DNA of 64,000 nucleotides from Methylocapsa acidiphila B2 (GCF_000427445.1 NZ_KE386496.1:3254504-3318503); one strand, 5' to 3'; counted from the first letter of the stretch, positions 37,588 to 49,849 are shown. A program made the numbers and translations. The notes: generated by a model from the letters alone, not told the origin.

Positions 37588-37737
37588 TCAGAACTCCGCG
37601 CGCAGCGAGGCGACGAAATATTTCGGCGCGCCGGGCTAGATGCTGTAGCGATCATACTCCTGATGGACGGCCTCAACCGTCACGGCGTTGCGCCTAACTT
37701 GGATAAACCGGCGTTGCGACCCGACGCGTCGCGGCCA
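37588..37737 (-). pseudogene. C-terminal remnant of a TonB-dependent siderophore receptor
   Basis: On the minus strand the sequence RNAVTVEAVHQEYDRYSI, then an in-frame TAG, then PGAPKYFVASLRAEF and a stop, matches the end of TonB-dependent receptors, which close with a final beta-strand ending in Phe. The internal TAG and the lack of any upstream receptor sequence show that only a remnant remains. It lies where the receptor partner of the PepSY gene would be expected. Confidence 0.6.
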
Positions 37738-39135
37738 TTAAATATGGATGGCGCGCTTGTCGACGGCGAGGGCAGCCTCCTTGACAGCTTCCGATAAGGT
37801 CGGATGGGCGTGGCAGGTTCGCGCCAGATCTTCCGCCGAGCCGCCGAATTCCATCAGCACAACCGCTTCGGCGATGAGCTCGCCGGCGCCGGCCCCGATG
37901 ATATGGACGCCGAGCACGCGATCGCTCGCCGCATCCGCGAGGATCTTCACGAAGCCCTCCGCAGCGCGCATGGCCCGCGCGCGTCCATTCGCGGTGAAGG
38001 GAAATTTGCCGACCTTGTAGGCGACGCCCTTGGCCTTCAGCTCTTCCTCCGTGGCGCCGACGGTCGCGATCTCAGGCATGGTGTAGACGACGGAGGGAAT
38101 CGCCTCGTAATTCACATGCCCATGTTGACCGGCGATGATCTCGGCGACGGCGACGCCTTCTTCCTGCGCCTTATGCGCGAGCATGGGCCCGCGCACCACA
38201 TCGCCGATCGCATAGATTCCCGGGACCGTCGTGGCGAAGCGATCATCGACGAGGATGCGGCCGCGGTCGAGCGCGACGCCGAGCGATTCCAAGCCGAGAC
38301 CTTCGGCGACAGGACGGCGCCCGATGGCGATGAGCGCGACATCGGCTTCGAGAGTCGAGGCCGCGCCGCCCGCCGCGGGCTCGATCGAAACGCTCAGCCC
38401 CGACGCGAGTCGTTCGATCTTGCCGACCTTATGGCCCAAATGGAATTCGAATCCCTGCTTCTGTAGGATGCGTTGAAACTGCTTGGCGGTTTCGCCGTCG
38501 AGGCCGGGCAGGATGCGGTCCAAAAATTCGACCACGACGACTTTGCTGCCGAGGCGGCCCCAGACGGAGCCGAGCTCGAGCCCGATGACGCCCGCGCCGA
38601 CAATGAGCAGGCGCGGCGGAACCTCCGCGAGCGCAAGCGCGCCGGTCGACGAGACAATGATCTTCTCGTCGATCTCTACGCCGGGAAGAGCTGCGAAATC
38701 CGAGCCGGTGGCGACGACGATGTTCTTGGCGGTCAAAGTCTGCGCGGCGCCGTCCTCGGCCTTCACCAGAACCTCGCCCGGCGCCGTGATCGTCGCATGG
38801 CCGTGGAAGGCGTCGATCTTATTTTTCTTGAAGAGAAAGGCGACGCCATTGACATTGGCGGTGACGGTCTCGTCCTTGTGTTTCATCATCGCTGGAAGAT
38901 CGAGGCGGGGCTTGTCGACCAGGACGCCGAAGCCCGCGAGCTCGTGCTCGGCTTCGGCGAATTTTTCCGAGGCTTGCAGCAGCGCCTTTGAGGGGATGCA
39001 GCCGATGTTGAGGCAGGTCCCGCCATGGGTCTTGCGCTTCTCGACGACGGCGACTTTCAGGCCGAGCTGGGCGGCGCGAATGGCGCAGACATAGCCGCCT
39101 GGGCCGGTTCCGATGACGATGAGATCGTAGGACAT
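37738..39135 (-). CDS. lpdA: Dihydrolipoyl dehydrogenase (E3)
   Basis: A 465-residue flavoprotein disulfide reductase. It has the FAD-binding GTGPGGYVCAIRAAQLGL, the redox pair in GGTCLNIGCIPSKALL, the NAD-binding GAGVIGLELGSVWGRLGSKV and the C-terminal HAHPTLSEAVKEA with the catalytic His-Glu. It reoxidises the dihydrolipoyl groups of the 2-oxoglutarate dehydrogenase complex and possibly of other complexes. It lies downstream of odhB on the same strand, 74 bases away. Confidence 0.95.
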   Translation of the reverse strand: MSYDLIVIGTGPGGYVCAIRAAQLGLKVAVVEKRKTHGGTCLNIGCIPSKALLQASEKFAEAEHELAGFGVLVDKPRLDLPAMMKHKDETVTANVNGVAFLFKKNKIDAFHGHATITAPGEVLVKAEDGAAQTLTAKNIVVATGSDFAALPGVEIDEKIIVSSTGALALAEVPPRLLIVGAGVIGLELGSVWGRLGSKVVVVEFLDRILPGLDGETAKQFQRILQKQGFEFHLGHKVGKIERLASGLSVSIEPAAGGAASTLEADVALIAIGRRPVAEGLGLESLGVALDRGRILVDDRFATTVPGIYAIGDVVRGPMLAHKAQEEGVAVAEIIAGQHGHVNYEAIPSVVYTMPEIATVGATEEELKAKGVAYKVGKFPFTANGRARAMRAAEGFVKILADAASDRVLGVHIIGAGAGELIAEAVVLMEFGGSAEDLARTCHAHPTLSEAVKEAALAVDKRAIHI

Positions 39136-39209
39136 TCCATTTCCCGGGTAGTTAGGTCAGGCGGCGCGGTCGTAGTCGAAAGACGCGGATCAAGAGACGA
39201 GCGCTGGCG

Positions 39210-40463
39210 CTAAAGATCCAACACCAGCCGCGCCGGATCCTCCAGCGCCTCCTTGACGCGGACGAGGAAAGTCACCGCCTCCTTGCCGTCCACAATCCTG
39301 TGATCGTAGGAGAGCGCGAGATACATCATCGGGCGGATCTCGATCTTGCCGGCGACGACGACCGGGCGCTCCTGGATCTTGTGCATGCCGAGAATGCCCG
39401 ATTGCGGCGCGTTGAGGATCGGCGTCGACATTAGCGAGCCATAGACCCCGCCATTGGTGATGGTGAAGGTCCCGCCCTGCATTTCGTCGATCGCGAGCTT
39501 GCCCTCCCGCGCGCGCTTGCCGAGATCGGCGATGGCCTTCTCGACGCCGGCGAGGCTCAGCCGGTCGCAATCGCGCACGACCGGCACCACGAGGCCCTTG
39601 TCGGTGCCGACCGCGACGCCGAGATGATAGTAATTCTTGTAGATCAGGTCCTCGCCGTCGATCTCGGCGTTGACGGCGGGGATCTCTTTCAGGGCGCCGA
39701 CGCAGGCCTTCACGAAAAAGCCCATGAAACCGAGCTTCGTGGCGTGCTTCTTCTCGAAAAGATCCTTGTATCTGGAGCGCAGCGCCATGACCTCGGTCAT
39801 GTCGACCTCATTAAAGGTCGTCAGCATGGCCGCCGTGTTCTGCGCGTCCTTCAGCCTTTTCGCTATAGTCTGCCGCAGCCGAGTCATGCGGATGCGTTCT
39901 TCGCGCGTCGCGTCCGCCGGCGGGGCGGGCGCGCGGGCCTGGACCGAAGCGGGAGCCGGGGCCTGGACCAGAGCCGGGGGCGCAACGGCGAGCGCATTGG
40001 CGATATGATCGAGCACATCGCCTTTCAGGACCTGGCCGCGCTTGCCCGATCCCTCGACCGTCGCCGGGTTGAGGCCATGATCCGCCGCGATCTTGGCGGC
40101 GGCGGGCGAGGGCGGCATATGAGTTGTAGTTGCAGGCGGCGCGGAGCTGGGCTCGGCCGGGACCGACGTCGCTCGCGCAGCGGATTGCGCGAGCGAGGGC
40201 GCGGCTTCGGCTTTGGCGCCTCCCGCCGAGGCGGCGATCTGGCCGAGCAGCGCGCCGACTTCCACCGTCTCGCCATCCTTGGCGGCGATTTCCGTCAGGA
40301 CTCCGGCCGCCGGAGCGTTCACTTCCAGCGTGACCTTGTCGGTCTCGAGCTCGACGATCGGCTCGTCCGCCGCGACGGCTTCGCCCGCTTTCTTGAACCA
40401 ACGTCCAATCGTCGCTTCGGTGACCGATTCGCCCAAGGTCGGAACCCGAATTTCTGTGCTCAT
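39210..40463 (-). CDS. odhB: Dihydrolipoyllysine succinyltransferase (E2 of 2-oxoglutarate dehydrogenase)
   Basis: A 417-residue E2. An N-terminal lipoyl domain has the lipoylated Lys in [14 protein letters not shown] Pro/Ala-rich linker follows, then the peripheral-subunit-binding segment [20 protein letters not shown], and the acyltransferase core ending in [20 protein letters not shown] with the catalytic His-Asp. It transfers succinyl to CoA. ATG 40463 is preferred over GTG 40472 by alignment with the family start. It lies 103 bases after the end of sucA and before lpdA. Confidence 0.95.
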   Translation of the reverse strand: MSTEIRVPTLGESVTEATIGRWFKKAGEAVAADEPIVELETDKVTLEVNAPAAGVLTEIAAKDGETVEVGALLGQIAASAGGAKAEAAPSLAQSAARATSVPAEPSSAPPATTTHMPPSPAAAKIAADHGLNPATVEGSGKRGQVLKGDVLDHIANALAVAPPALVQAPAPASVQARAPAPPADATREERIRMTRLRQTIAKRLKDAQNTAAMLTTFNEVDMTEVMALRSRYKDLFEKKHATKLGFMGFFVKACVGALKEIPAVNAEIDGEDLIYKNYYHLGVAVGTDKGLVVPVVRDCDRLSLAGVEKAIADLGKRAREGKLAIDEMQGGTFTITNGGVYGSLMSTPILNAPQSGILGMHKIQERPVVVAGKIEIRPMMYLALSYDHRIVDGKEAVTFLVRVKEALEDPARLVLDL

Positions 40464-40566
40464 GTTCGTCACGCTCGCCGCCGCGCGGCTTTTCGAGAGG
40501 AATGCTCAATCATGCCCAGCCCGGCGCCTCGCCTCGCAGCCGACGACGGTCTCCGACAGCCAGCGA

Positions 40567-43500
40567 TCATGATCCGTCGGACGGCGCGAAGGCCTCGTCG
40601 AGGATCGTCTTCAACTGAGCCAGATGTTTCGACATCAGTCCGGTCGCGGTCGCGGCCGAGGCCGGCCGGCCGATATAGCGTGGCCGCTTGGCCTTGCCGC
40701 CCACCTGGGCCAGAACCCATTCGATATAGGGATCGACGAAATTCCAGCCGCCCATGTTCTTCGGCTCCTCCTGGCACCAGACCACATCGGCCTGTTTGAA
40801 GCGAGACAGGGCCGTGACGAGCGCCTTCAGCGGGAAGGGGTAGAGCTGCTCGACGCGCAACAGATAAACATCATCGAGCCCGCGCTTTTCCCGTTCTTCG
40901 TAGAGGTCGTAATAGACCTTTCCTGAGCAGAGGACGACGCGGCGGATCGAGGCGTCGGGCGCGAGGTTGAAGGCCTCGCCCGCGTGCTCGGCGTCGTCGC
41001 GCAAGATGCGATGGAAGGAAGACCCCTCCGCCATCTCGTCGAGCCTCGACGTGGCGCGCTTATGGCGCAACAGCGATTTTGGCGTCATCAAGACGAGCGG
41101 CTTGCGGATGTCGCGCTTCAGCTGCCGGCGCAGGATGTGAAAATAATTCGCCGGCGTCGAGCAATTGGCGACCTGCATGTTGTCTTCGGCGCAGAGCTGC
41201 AAATAACGTTCGAGCCGCGCCGAGGAATGTTCCGGACCCTGGCCTTCATAGCCATGCGGCAGCAGGCAGACGAGGCCCGACATGCGCAGCCATTTGCGTT
41301 CGCCGGCGGAGATGAATTGATCGAAGACGACTTGCGCGCCATTGGCGAAGTCGCCGAACTGCGCCTCCCAAAGCACCAGCGCATTAGGCTCGGCGAGGGA
41401 ATAGCCATATTCGAATCCGAGCACCGCCTCTTCCGAGAGCATGGAGTTCAAGACCTCGAAATGGGCCTGCCCGTCGTGAATATTGTTGAGCGGGACATAG
41501 CGTTCTTCGGTCTGCTGGTCGATCAGGACGGAATGGCGTTGCGAGAAAGTGCCGCGCTCGCTGTCCTGGCCGGAGAGGCGAACCGGATGGCCCTCCTCGA
41601 CGAGGGAGCCGAAGGCGAGCGCCTCGGCCGTCGACCAATCGATTCCCTCTCCTGTCTCGATCATCTTGCGGCGGCTGTCGAGCAGCCTTCGGATCGTGCG
41701 ATGAAGCTCGAACCGTTCCGGGACCACAGCGAGGCGCAGGCCGATCTCGCGCAGCCGGCCAATCTCGACGCCGGTGCGGCCGCGTCGCGCGTCCTCGCCG
41801 CCGGCGAGCGCTGGCTTCAGCCCGGCCCAGCGGCCGTCGAGCCAATCCGCCTTGTTCGGCTTGTAGGATTGGCTCGCCTCGAAGGAAGTTTCGAGATGGT
41901 GGCGCCAATTCGCCTGCAGCCGCTCCACCTCGCCCATTGTGAGCACGTCCTGCGCGACGAGCTTCTCGGCGTAGATCTCAAGCGTCGTCTTGTGGGCGCG
42001 GATCTTTTTATACATCAAGGGCTGGGTGAAGGCCGGCTCGTCGCCTTCATTGTGGCCGAAGCGGCGATAGCAAAACATGTCGATCACGACCGGCTTATGG
42101 AACTTCTGCCGGAACTCGATCGCGATCTTGGCGGCGTAGACCACGGCTTCCGGATCGTCGCCGTTGACGTGAATGATCGGAGCCTCGATCATCTTGGCGG
42201 TGTCGGACGGATAGGGCGATGAGCGCGAATGGCGCGGGGTTGTGGTGAAGCCGATCTGGTTGTTGATGATGAAATGGATCGAGCCGCCAGTGCGATAGCC
42301 CTTCAGGCCCGAGAGCCCGAAACATTCGGCGATCACGCCCTGGCCGGCGAAGGCGGCGTCGCCATGAATGAGCAGAGGCAGAACCGCGGTGCGGTCGACC
42401 ACGTCGCCATATTGATCTTGCTTGGCGCGCACCTTGCCGAGCACCACCGGATCGACGATTTCGAGATGGGAGGGATTGGCGGTCAGGGAAAGATGCACCT
42501 TGTTGTGATCGAAATCGCGATCGGACGAGGCGCCGAGGTGATATTTGACGTCGCCCGAGCCCTCGACCTCGTCGGGCGTGAAGGAGCCTCCCTTGAACTC
42601 ATGGAAGATCGCGCGATGCGGCTTGCCCATGACCTGAGAGAGGACATTGAGGCGGCCGCGATGGGCCATGCCGAGCACGATGTCCTTGACGCCCAAGGCG
42701 CCGCCTCGCTTGATGATCTGCTCGAGCGCCGGGACCATGGACTCGCCGCCATCGAGGCCGAAGCGCTTGGTTCCGGTATATTTCAGGTCGAGGAATTTCT
42801 CGAAGCCTTCGGCCTCGACGAGCTTGTTCAGGATCGCGCGCTTGCCTTCCTTGGTGAAGCTGATCTCCTTGCCGGGCCCCTCGATGCGCTCCTGCATCCA
42901 GGCCTTTTCGGCCGGATCCGACATATGCATGAACTCGAAGCCGATCGTGTCGCAATAGGTGCGGCGCAGGATCTTCAGCATTTCGCGCACGGTGGCGTAT
43001 TCGAGCCCGAGCACATGGTCGATGAAAATCTTGCGGTCGTAATCGCCCTCGGTGAAGCCATAGGTCGCCGGGTCGAGCTCCTCATGGTCGAAGGGCTGCT
43101 CGATGCCGAGCGGGTCGAGATTGGCGTGGAGATGCCCGCGCATGCGGTAGGAGCGGATCATCATCAGGGCGCGCACGGAATCGCGGGTCGCGCGCAAAAG
43201 ATCGGCCGGAGAAACGGCGCCGGCCGCGGGAGCTTTAGCCTCTAGCTTGGCCGTGATCAGCTTTTCGGTCGCGGCCCAATTGCCGTCGAGCGCCGAGACC
43301 AGTTCGCCATCCGCCGCGACGGGCCAGTTCGGCGCCTTCCATCGCGGGCCTTCGGCGCTTTTCTGAATGCCGACGCGGTCGTCGTTCAGCTGGTCGAAAA
43401 AGGCGCGCCATTCGGGATCGACGGAGGCTGGATCGCGTCGATAGGCGTCCTGGAGCTGTTCGACATAGGCCGCGTTTGCGCCATAGAGGAAAGAGCTTTG

Positions 43501-43587
43501 CGCGAATTTGGCGTTCGACTCCGAGCGCCCGCCGCCGCCCGCGCCGCCTGATCCGTTGGCCGTTCCGTTTGCGTCTTGGCGCGCCAT
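40567..43587 (-). CDS. sucA: 2-oxoglutarate dehydrogenase E1
   Basis: A 1006-residue thiamine-diphosphate enzyme that decarboxylates 2-oxoglutarate. It has the E1 features GMAHRGRLNVLSQVMGKPHR, IVDPVVLGKVRAKQDQYGD, HGDAAFAGQGVIAECFGLSG, and the C-terminal half with FEYGYSLAEPNALVLWEAQF and WCQEEPKNMGGWNF. Three ATG codons lie in phase near the start; the one at 43587 has GGAG 6 bases ahead. It is downstream of sucD, with 247 bases between, which may hold its own promoter. Confidence 0.96.
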   Translation of the reverse strand: MARQDANGTANGSGGAGGGGRSESNAKFAQSSFLYGANAAYVEQLQDAYRRDPASVDPEWRAFFDQLNDDRVGIQKSAEGPRWKAPNWPVAADGELVSALDGNWAATEKLITAKLEAKAPAAGAVSPADLLRATRDSVRALMMIRSYRMRGHLHANLDPLGIEQPFDHEELDPATYGFTEGDYDRKIFIDHVLGLEYATVREMLKILRRTYCDTIGFEFMHMSDPAEKAWMQERIEGPGKEISFTKEGKRAILNKLVEAEGFEKFLDLKYTGTKRFGLDGGESMVPALEQIIKRGGALGVKDIVLGMAHRGRLNVLSQVMGKPHRAIFHEFKGGSFTPDEVEGSGDVKYHLGASSDRDFDHNKVHLSLTANPSHLEIVDPVVLGKVRAKQDQYGDVVDRTAVLPLLIHGDAAFAGQGVIAECFGLSGLKGYRTGGSIHFIINNQIGFTTTPRHSRSSPYPSDTAKMIEAPIIHVNGDDPEAVVYAAKIAIEFRQKFHKPVVIDMFCYRRFGHNEGDEPAFTQPLMYKKIRAHKTTLEIYAEKLVAQDVLTMGEVERLQANWRHHLETSFEASQSYKPNKADWLDGRWAGLKPALAGGEDARRGRTGVEIGRLREIGLRLAVVPERFELHRTIRRLLDSRRKMIETGEGIDWSTAEALAFGSLVEEGHPVRLSGQDSERGTFSQRHSVLIDQQTEERYVPLNNIHDGQAHFEVLNSMLSEEAVLGFEYGYSLAEPNALVLWEAQFGDFANGAQVVFDQFISAGERKWLRMSGLVCLLPHGYEGQGPEHSSARLERYLQLCAEDNMQVANCSTPANYFHILRRQLKRDIRKPLVLMTPKSLLRHKRATSRLDEMAEGSSFHRILRDDAEHAGEAFNLAPDASIRRVVLCSGKVYYDLYEEREKRGLDDVYLLRVEQLYPFPLKALVTALSRFKQADVVWCQEEPKNMGGWNFVDPYIEWVLAQVGGKAKRPRYIGRPASAATATGLMSKHLAQLKTILDEAFAPSDGS

Positions 43588-43834
43588 CGTCATCTCCGTC
43601 ATGGCCGAAGCGCCGTCCGATCGGACGCGGTCGGAGGCGCCGAATACAATGAATTAATCTAATTCTGCTTTTGCGCCGGGGGTCGCATGTTCGCCACCGA
43701 TCGAGCGCCGCCTGCTAGTCGACGCGGCGAGCCCCGAAAAATCGCGCTCGGGCCTTCCAAAGCGCTGTACCAGCAATATTCGCTTCAAAAAACTCAAGCC
43801 TCCGTTATTGCCGGCTCCATTCTCTGGCCAGACG

Positions 43835-44719
43835 TTAGCGCTGCAGCAATTCTGCGAGTGTTCTGCCGAGCCTTGCGGGGGAGGCCGCCACCCGGACGCC
43901 CGCGGCCTCGAGCGCCGCGATCTTGTGCTCCGCGCCGCCCTTGCCGCCGGCGATGATCGCGCCGGCATGGCCCATGCGCCGACCGGGCGGCGCGGTGCGG
44001 CCGGCGATGAAGCCGACGACCGGCTTTTTGCGGCCGCGCTTCGCCTCGTCGGCGATGAATTGCGCCGCATCCTCTTCCGCCGCGCCGCCGATCTCGCCAA
44101 TGAGAATGATCGACTGGGTCGCCGGATCGGCCAGAAACATCTCGAGCACTTCGACAAAGTCGAGCCCTTTCACCGGATCGCCTCCGATGCCGACGGCGGT
44201 TGTCTGGCCGAGCCCCGCCCGGGTCGTCTGGAAAACGGCTTCGTAGGTTAGAGTTCCGGAGCGAGACACGACGCCGACCGAGCCCGCCTTGAAAATGCCG
44301 CCGGGCATGATGCCGATCTTGCATTCGCCAGCGGTCATGACGCCGGGGCAGTTTGGTCCGACGAGGCGCGATTTGGAGCCGGAGAGCGCGCGCTTGACCT
44401 TGACCATGTCGGCGACCGGGATGCCTTCGGTGATGCAGACGATGAGCGGAATTTCCGCGTCGATCGCCTCACAGACGGCGTCAGCGGCGCCCGGCGGCGG
44501 AACATAAATGACGCTAGCGTCGGCCCCGGTCGCCGCGCGCGCTTCGGCGACCGTGTCGAAGACCGGCAGGCCGAGATGCGTCGCGCCGCCTTTGCCGGGC
44601 GAGACGCCGCCGACCATCTTGGTGCCATAGGCCATGGCCTGCTCGGAATGGAATGTGCCGTTCCGGCCGGTGAAGCCCTGGCAAATGACCTTGGTGTCCT
44701 TGGTGATGAGGATCGACAT
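43835..44719 (-). CDS. sucD: Succinyl-CoA synthetase alpha subunit
   Basis: A 294-residue subunit: [53 protein letters not shown] and the phosphohistidine loop [18 protein letters not shown]. It binds CoA and carries the phosphorylated His during substrate-level phosphorylation. The start ATG is at 44719, 2 bases after the stop of sucC, so the two are tightly coupled. Confidence 0.96.
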   Translation of the reverse strand: MSILITKDTKVICQGFTGRNGTFHSEQAMAYGTKMVGGVSPGKGGATHLGLPVFDTVAEARAATGADASVIYVPPPGAADAVCEAIDAEIPLIVCITEGIPVADMVKVKRALSGSKSRLVGPNCPGVMTAGECKIGIMPGGIFKAGSVGVVSRSGTLTYEAVFQTTRAGLGQTTAVGIGGDPVKGLDFVEVLEMFLADPATQSIILIGEIGGAAEEDAAQFIADEAKRGRKKPVVGFIAGRTAPPGRRMGHAGAIIAGGKGGAEHKIAALEAAGVRVAASPARLGRTLAELLQR

Positions 44720-44721
44720 GG

Positions 44722-45918
44722 TTACGCCTTCCCAACCGCGCGGACGATTTTCTGGGCGGCGTCGTCGAGATCGTCGGCGGAGATCACGTTGAACCCCGAC
44801 TCGGCGATGATCTTCTTGCCAAGCTCGACATTGGTGCCCTCGAGCCTCACGACAAGGGGCGCGGCCAGGCCGACCTCCCTCACCGCCGCAATTACGCCTT
44901 CCGCAATCACGTCGCATTTCATGATCCCGCCGAAAATATTCACGAGTATCCCCTTCACCTTGGGGTCGGCGGTGATGATCTTGAACGCTGCCGCGACCTT
45001 GTCCTTGGTGGCGCCGCCGCCGACGTCGAGGAAATTGGCCGGCTCCGCGCCGTAGAGCTTGATGATGTCCATGGTCGCCATCGCGAGCCCGGCGCCATTG
45101 ACCATGCAGCCAATCTCGCCGTCGAGCGCGATATAGTTTAGGTCATGCTTGGAGGCTTCGATCTCTTTGGGGTCTTCCTCCGTCTCGTCGCGTAGGGCGA
45201 TGATCTCGGGATGGCGGTAGAGGGCGTTCGGGTCGAAGGAGATCTTGGCGTCGAGGCATTTGAGCCGCCCTTCAACTGAGACGATGAGCGGGTTGATCTC
45301 GAGCATGGCCATGTCCTTGGCGACGAAGGCGGCGTAAAGCTGCGCCGTGAGCTGCTCCGCCTGCCGGCCGAGATCGCCGGAAAGGCCCAAGGCCTGTGCG
45401 ACCGCCCGACCGTGATGGGGCAGCGCGCCAGTGACCGGATCAATCGAGACGGTGACGATCTTGTCCGGCGTGCGCCGGGCGACCTCCTCGATGTCGACGC
45501 CGCCCTCGGTCGAAACGACGAAGGCGACCCGGCTCGTCGACCGGTCGACGAGCAGCGAAAGGTAGAATTCCTTGGCGATATTGGAGCCGTCCTCGAGATA
45601 GAGCCGATTGACTTGCTTGCCCGCCGGCCCCGTCTGCACGGTGACCAGGGTCCGGCCCAGCATCTGCTCGACGAAAGCCTCGACTTCCTCGGCGGATTTT
45701 GCGATCCGCACGCCGCCCTTCTCGCCGGCTTCAGGCTCCTTGAATTTGCCCTTGCCGCGCCCGCCGGCATGGATCTGGGATTTCACCACCCAGACCGGGC
45801 CGCCGAGCTCATGGGCGGCGTCGGCGGCGTCGCTCGCTCTGAGCACCGGAACGCCCCGCGCGACCGAGACTCCGAATTCTTTCAAGACGGCCTTGGCCTG
45901 ATATTCGTGAATGTTCAT
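44722..45918 (-). CDS. sucC: Succinyl-CoA synthetase beta subunit
   Basis: A 398-residue ATP-grasp subunit beginning [20 protein letters not shown]. It has [19 protein letters not shown] for nucleotide binding, [12 protein letters not shown] for the metal-binding site, and [26 protein letters not shown] and [10 protein letters not shown] for the subunit contact. It works with SucD to convert succinyl-CoA to succinate. The start ATG at 45918 gives the family N-terminus. The leader upstream separates it from mdh by 316 bases. Confidence 0.96.
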   Translation of the reverse strand: MNIHEYQAKAVLKEFGVSVARGVPVLRASDAADAAHELGGPVWVVKSQIHAGGRGKGKFKEPEAGEKGGVRIAKSAEEVEAFVEQMLGRTLVTVQTGPAGKQVNRLYLEDGSNIAKEFYLSLLVDRSTSRVAFVVSTEGGVDIEEVARRTPDKIVTVSIDPVTGALPHHGRAVAQALGLSGDLGRQAEQLTAQLYAAFVAKDMAMLEINPLIVSVEGRLKCLDAKISFDPNALYRHPEIIALRDETEEDPKEIEASKHDLNYIALDGEIGCMVNGAGLAMATMDIIKLYGAEPANFLDVGGGATKDKVAAAFKIITADPKVKGILVNIFGGIMKCDVIAEGVIAAVREVGLAAPLVVRLEGTNVELGKKIIAESGFNVISADDLDDAAQKIVRAVGKA

Positions 45919-46234
45919 GTCGACGTCTCGCTTCGGCCTCGGCTTCGCCGGGGCGCGCCAGAGGCTCACGGATGAGTATTTTCGAAAATCGCCATGCCGA
46001 CCGGCTCGAACGAATCTAATTTGGTCGTGGAGAAACACGGCCGCGCCGGAAGAGTCTCAAGCTCGATCATGCTCATGATCGACGTCCGAAAGTCGGAACC
46101 CGATGCGAGCGCGACCCCGGTTGTTGTCTTTCTCTTTTTTGTTCTCACGCAGACTGTCGAGCGGGAAAGTCCCAACAGCCGATCGCCGCGTCCACATCTC
46201 GCGTGTCGCGCAGCCGCCGCTCCGAATCGAGGAG
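45919..46234. other. Gap between mdh and sucC
   Basis: A 316-base gap on the leftward transcript. No gene recognised; it may contain an extra promoter for sucCD. Confidence 0.4.
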
Positions 46235-47543
<1,309 letters not shown>

Positions 47544-48743
47544 TCAGGTTTCGACGAGGCCGCTCGCGTCGCCCGAGCCCGCTGAATTCGGCGCGCCGTG
47601 CGGAAGGGCGAGATAGGCGGCTGAGCGCATTTCCGCGAGGCGCGACGCCGTTCGCGCGAATTCAAAGGCCTCGCGCCCCTCCGCCCCGCGATAGAGACTG
47701 GCCGGCTCCGCTTCGGCGGAGGCGATGAGCTTCACATGCTGGTCATAGAGCGCGTCGATCAGCGTGATGAAACGGCGCGCTTCGTCGCGCCGGGCCGCGT
47801 CGAGCACGGGGATGGCGTCCAGGACGATCGTGTGGAATTCTCGCGCGACGGCGAGATAATCCGCGGGTCCGAGCGCCGACGAACATAGATCGGCGAAGGA
47901 AAACCGGGCGACATTGGCGCAAGCTTCCGGCGCGACGAGCTTGCGGCCGAGCACGTCGAGAGAGAGGGGCGCGCCACGCGCCTGGCCCGTCAGCGCTTCA
48001 AAGGCGCTCGTCAGCGCGGCGTTCGATTTGGCGTTCGGCGGCACATGATAGACGGCGCGGTCGCGGAGCTTCTCGAGTCGGAAATCGGTGCGGGCCTCGA
48101 GCCGCACGACCTCCATCCTCGCCTCGATGATGGAGATAAAGGGGAGGAAAAGCGCGCGATTGAGCCCATCCTTGTAGAGATCGCCGGGCGTGACGTTCGA
48201 GGTCGCCACCACGACCGCGCCGCGTTCGAAGAGAGCGGAAAAGAGACGCCCGAGGATCATCGCATCCGTGATGTCGGTCACGCGAAACTCGTCGAAGCAG
48301 ATGAGCAGGCTCCTCTCCGCGATGGCGTCGGCGACCGCCGCGATCGGCTGATCCGCCCTGGCGGTGGATCGCGAGGCTTCCCGCAGAGTCTTGAGACTGG
48401 CGTGAACCTCGGCCATGAAAGCGTGAAAATGGACGCGGCGCTTGCGCGGCCACGGCGCGGCCTCGAAAAACAGGTCCATCAACATGGTTTTGCCGCGCCC
48501 GACGCCGCCCCAGATGTAGAGGCCGCGGAGCGGCTCGTCGTTGCGTTTCCGACCTAGCAGGCGGCGGAGGAGAGGCGGTCTGCGCCTGTCGGAGACGTCG
48601 AGCGCGCGCCGCAATTTGTCGAGCTTGGCCAGGACGAGCTCTTGCCCCTTGTCGCGGTCGATGTCGCCTCGTTTCGCTTTTTCGGCGTATCGATCGAAAA
48701 GCAAGTTCGGCACCTGAGCCTCATTCGAAAGCGGCGCGGCCAC
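47544..48743 (-). CDS. zapE: ZapE/AFG1-family ATPase
   Basis: A 399-residue AAA-like ATPase. Walker A is in YIWGGVGRGKTMLMDLFF, followed by VHFHAFMAEVHASLK, Walker B in LLICFDEFRVTDITDAMIL, the sensor-like VVATSNVTPGDLYKDGLNR, and the C-terminal RRFITLIDALYDQHVKL. E. coli ZapE binds FtsZ and affects division under stress; the mitochondrial homologue AFG1 is linked to respiratory complex quality control. Its position before mdh-suc is conserved in alphaproteobacteria, but the functional link is unclear. Confidence 0.93.
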   Translation of the reverse strand: MAAPLSNEAQVPNLLFDRYAEKAKRGDIDRDKGQELVLAKLDKLRRALDVSDRRRPPLLRRLLGRKRNDEPLRGLYIWGGVGRGKTMLMDLFFEAAPWPRKRRVHFHAFMAEVHASLKTLREASRSTARADQPIAAVADAIAERSLLICFDEFRVTDITDAMILGRLFSALFERGAVVVATSNVTPGDLYKDGLNRALFLPFISIIEARMEVVRLEARTDFRLEKLRDRAVYHVPPNAKSNAALTSAFEALTGQARGAPLSLDVLGRKLVAPEACANVARFSFADLCSSALGPADYLAVAREFHTIVLDAIPVLDAARRDEARRFITLIDALYDQHVKLIASAEAEPASLYRGAEGREAFEFARTASRLAEMRSAAYLALPHGAPNSAGSGDASGLVET

Positions 48744-48952
48744 GCGCGAAAAAAAGCCTGTCTAATTTGGCTGGATGGGCAAATCTACCTTTTCGTCAGG
48801 GCGGCGTGGGATTTGCTTTGTAAAGGCGATCCGAGTTGGTCGAAATCCCGCCTTTTTGTTTTCGCAATCGGAAAATACGTTTTTGTAAAGCTTGCTTAAC
48901 GCTTGGGCGGGAACCTATGGTGGCTTCGCTGAAGAATGAGGAGTGCCGTTGG

Positions 48953-49849
48953 ATGCGCCATAAAGGCGGGATCCGCGCCGCGTTGGGTTGCGCGTTTCTT
49001 TTTGGAATTTGGGGCCAATTTGGACTTTCGAGCCAGGTTTCGGCGGCTCCCTTTCTCGAGCATGCGCCGCTCCCCAAAACGCCGACCTTCGTTGACGCCG
49101 AGGTCACCCCTGTGGTGGTTTTTGGCCGCAACAGCCGGCGCAGCGTCGAGGATTTTGCCGCCGAGCAAAAGCTAGACGCCGTCGAGCTTCGCCGTAAATT
49201 CACGGCCTCCGGCCTGATCGAATGTGGCGCCGCGCATGGCGCGGGCCAACTCACCCTGACCGACGATATCGTGACGACGGCGGCGCATGTCTTCTTTGAT
49301 GAAAGAGGCGCGCCGCGCGCGAGGACATGCTTCTTTGTGATCGAATCGGACGGCAAGCAGATTCGCACGCCGATCGATTCGGGCTCGATCGTCGCCGGCA
49401 GCACCAATCCTTACGCGATCGAGGCGGTTCATGACTGGGCGGTGGCGCGCCTCAAGCATCCGGTCGATGGGGTGACGCCTTATGGGCTGGCGGAGGCGGA
49501 GCGTCCGAACATGCCGGTCGAATTCGTCGCTCGCGGCCATATCGACTGGGGCGAAGGCCGCCGGCTTTCGATGGAGAAATGCGCGCTCCGCGATCAATTG
49601 ACCGTTGGAGCCGAAGGAACCCGGGAATTTTCCTTCGACTGCGAGACGGGGGATGGCGCGTCTGGCGGCGCGGTCATCATCGGCTCGGGCGATCCGGTCG
49701 TCGGCGCGATCCTCGTCGGCTGGCGCAGCAACAAGCCGTTCCGTTCGGCGCCCTTCTCGACAACCCATTACAATTTCGCCGTGACGATTGAGGGCGCCTT
49801 CAAGAAGGCTGTCATGGCCGCCGCCGCGAAGGTCGTCGTCTCAAAATAG
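48953..49849 (+). CDS. Secreted trypsin-like serine protease
   Basis: A 298-residue exported protein with a signal peptide (CAFLFGIWGQFGLSSQVSAA). The chymotrypsin-fold triad is visible: His in TTAAHVFF, Asp in VHDWAVARLKHP, and Ser in GDGASGGAVI. The IVGG-like activation site is not obvious, so it is more like the bacterial S1B/trypsin-like peptidases. Cysteines at ECGAAHG, RTCFFVI, EKCALRD and FDCETGDG could form two disulfides. ATG 48953 is supported by GAGGAG 9 bases upstream. Target unknown. Confidence 0.8.
   Translation: MRHKGGIRAALGCAFLFGIWGQFGLSSQVSAAPFLEHAPLPKTPTFVDAEVTPVVVFGRNSRRSVEDFAAEQKLDAVELRRKFTASGLIECGAAHGAGQLTLTDDIVTTAAHVFFDERGAPRARTCFFVIESDGKQIRTPIDSGSIVAGSTNPYAIEAVHDWAVARLKHPVDGVTPYGLAEAERPNMPVEFVARGHIDWGEGRRLSMEKCALRDQLTVGAEGTREFSFDCETGDGASGGAVIIGSGDPVVGAILVGWRSNKPFRSAPFSTTHYNFAVTIEGAFKKAVMAAAAKVVVSK

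Noticed and set aside
40984..42222. 412-codon plus-strand frame across sucA
   Set aside because: Antisense shadow of the E1 gene with no family features.
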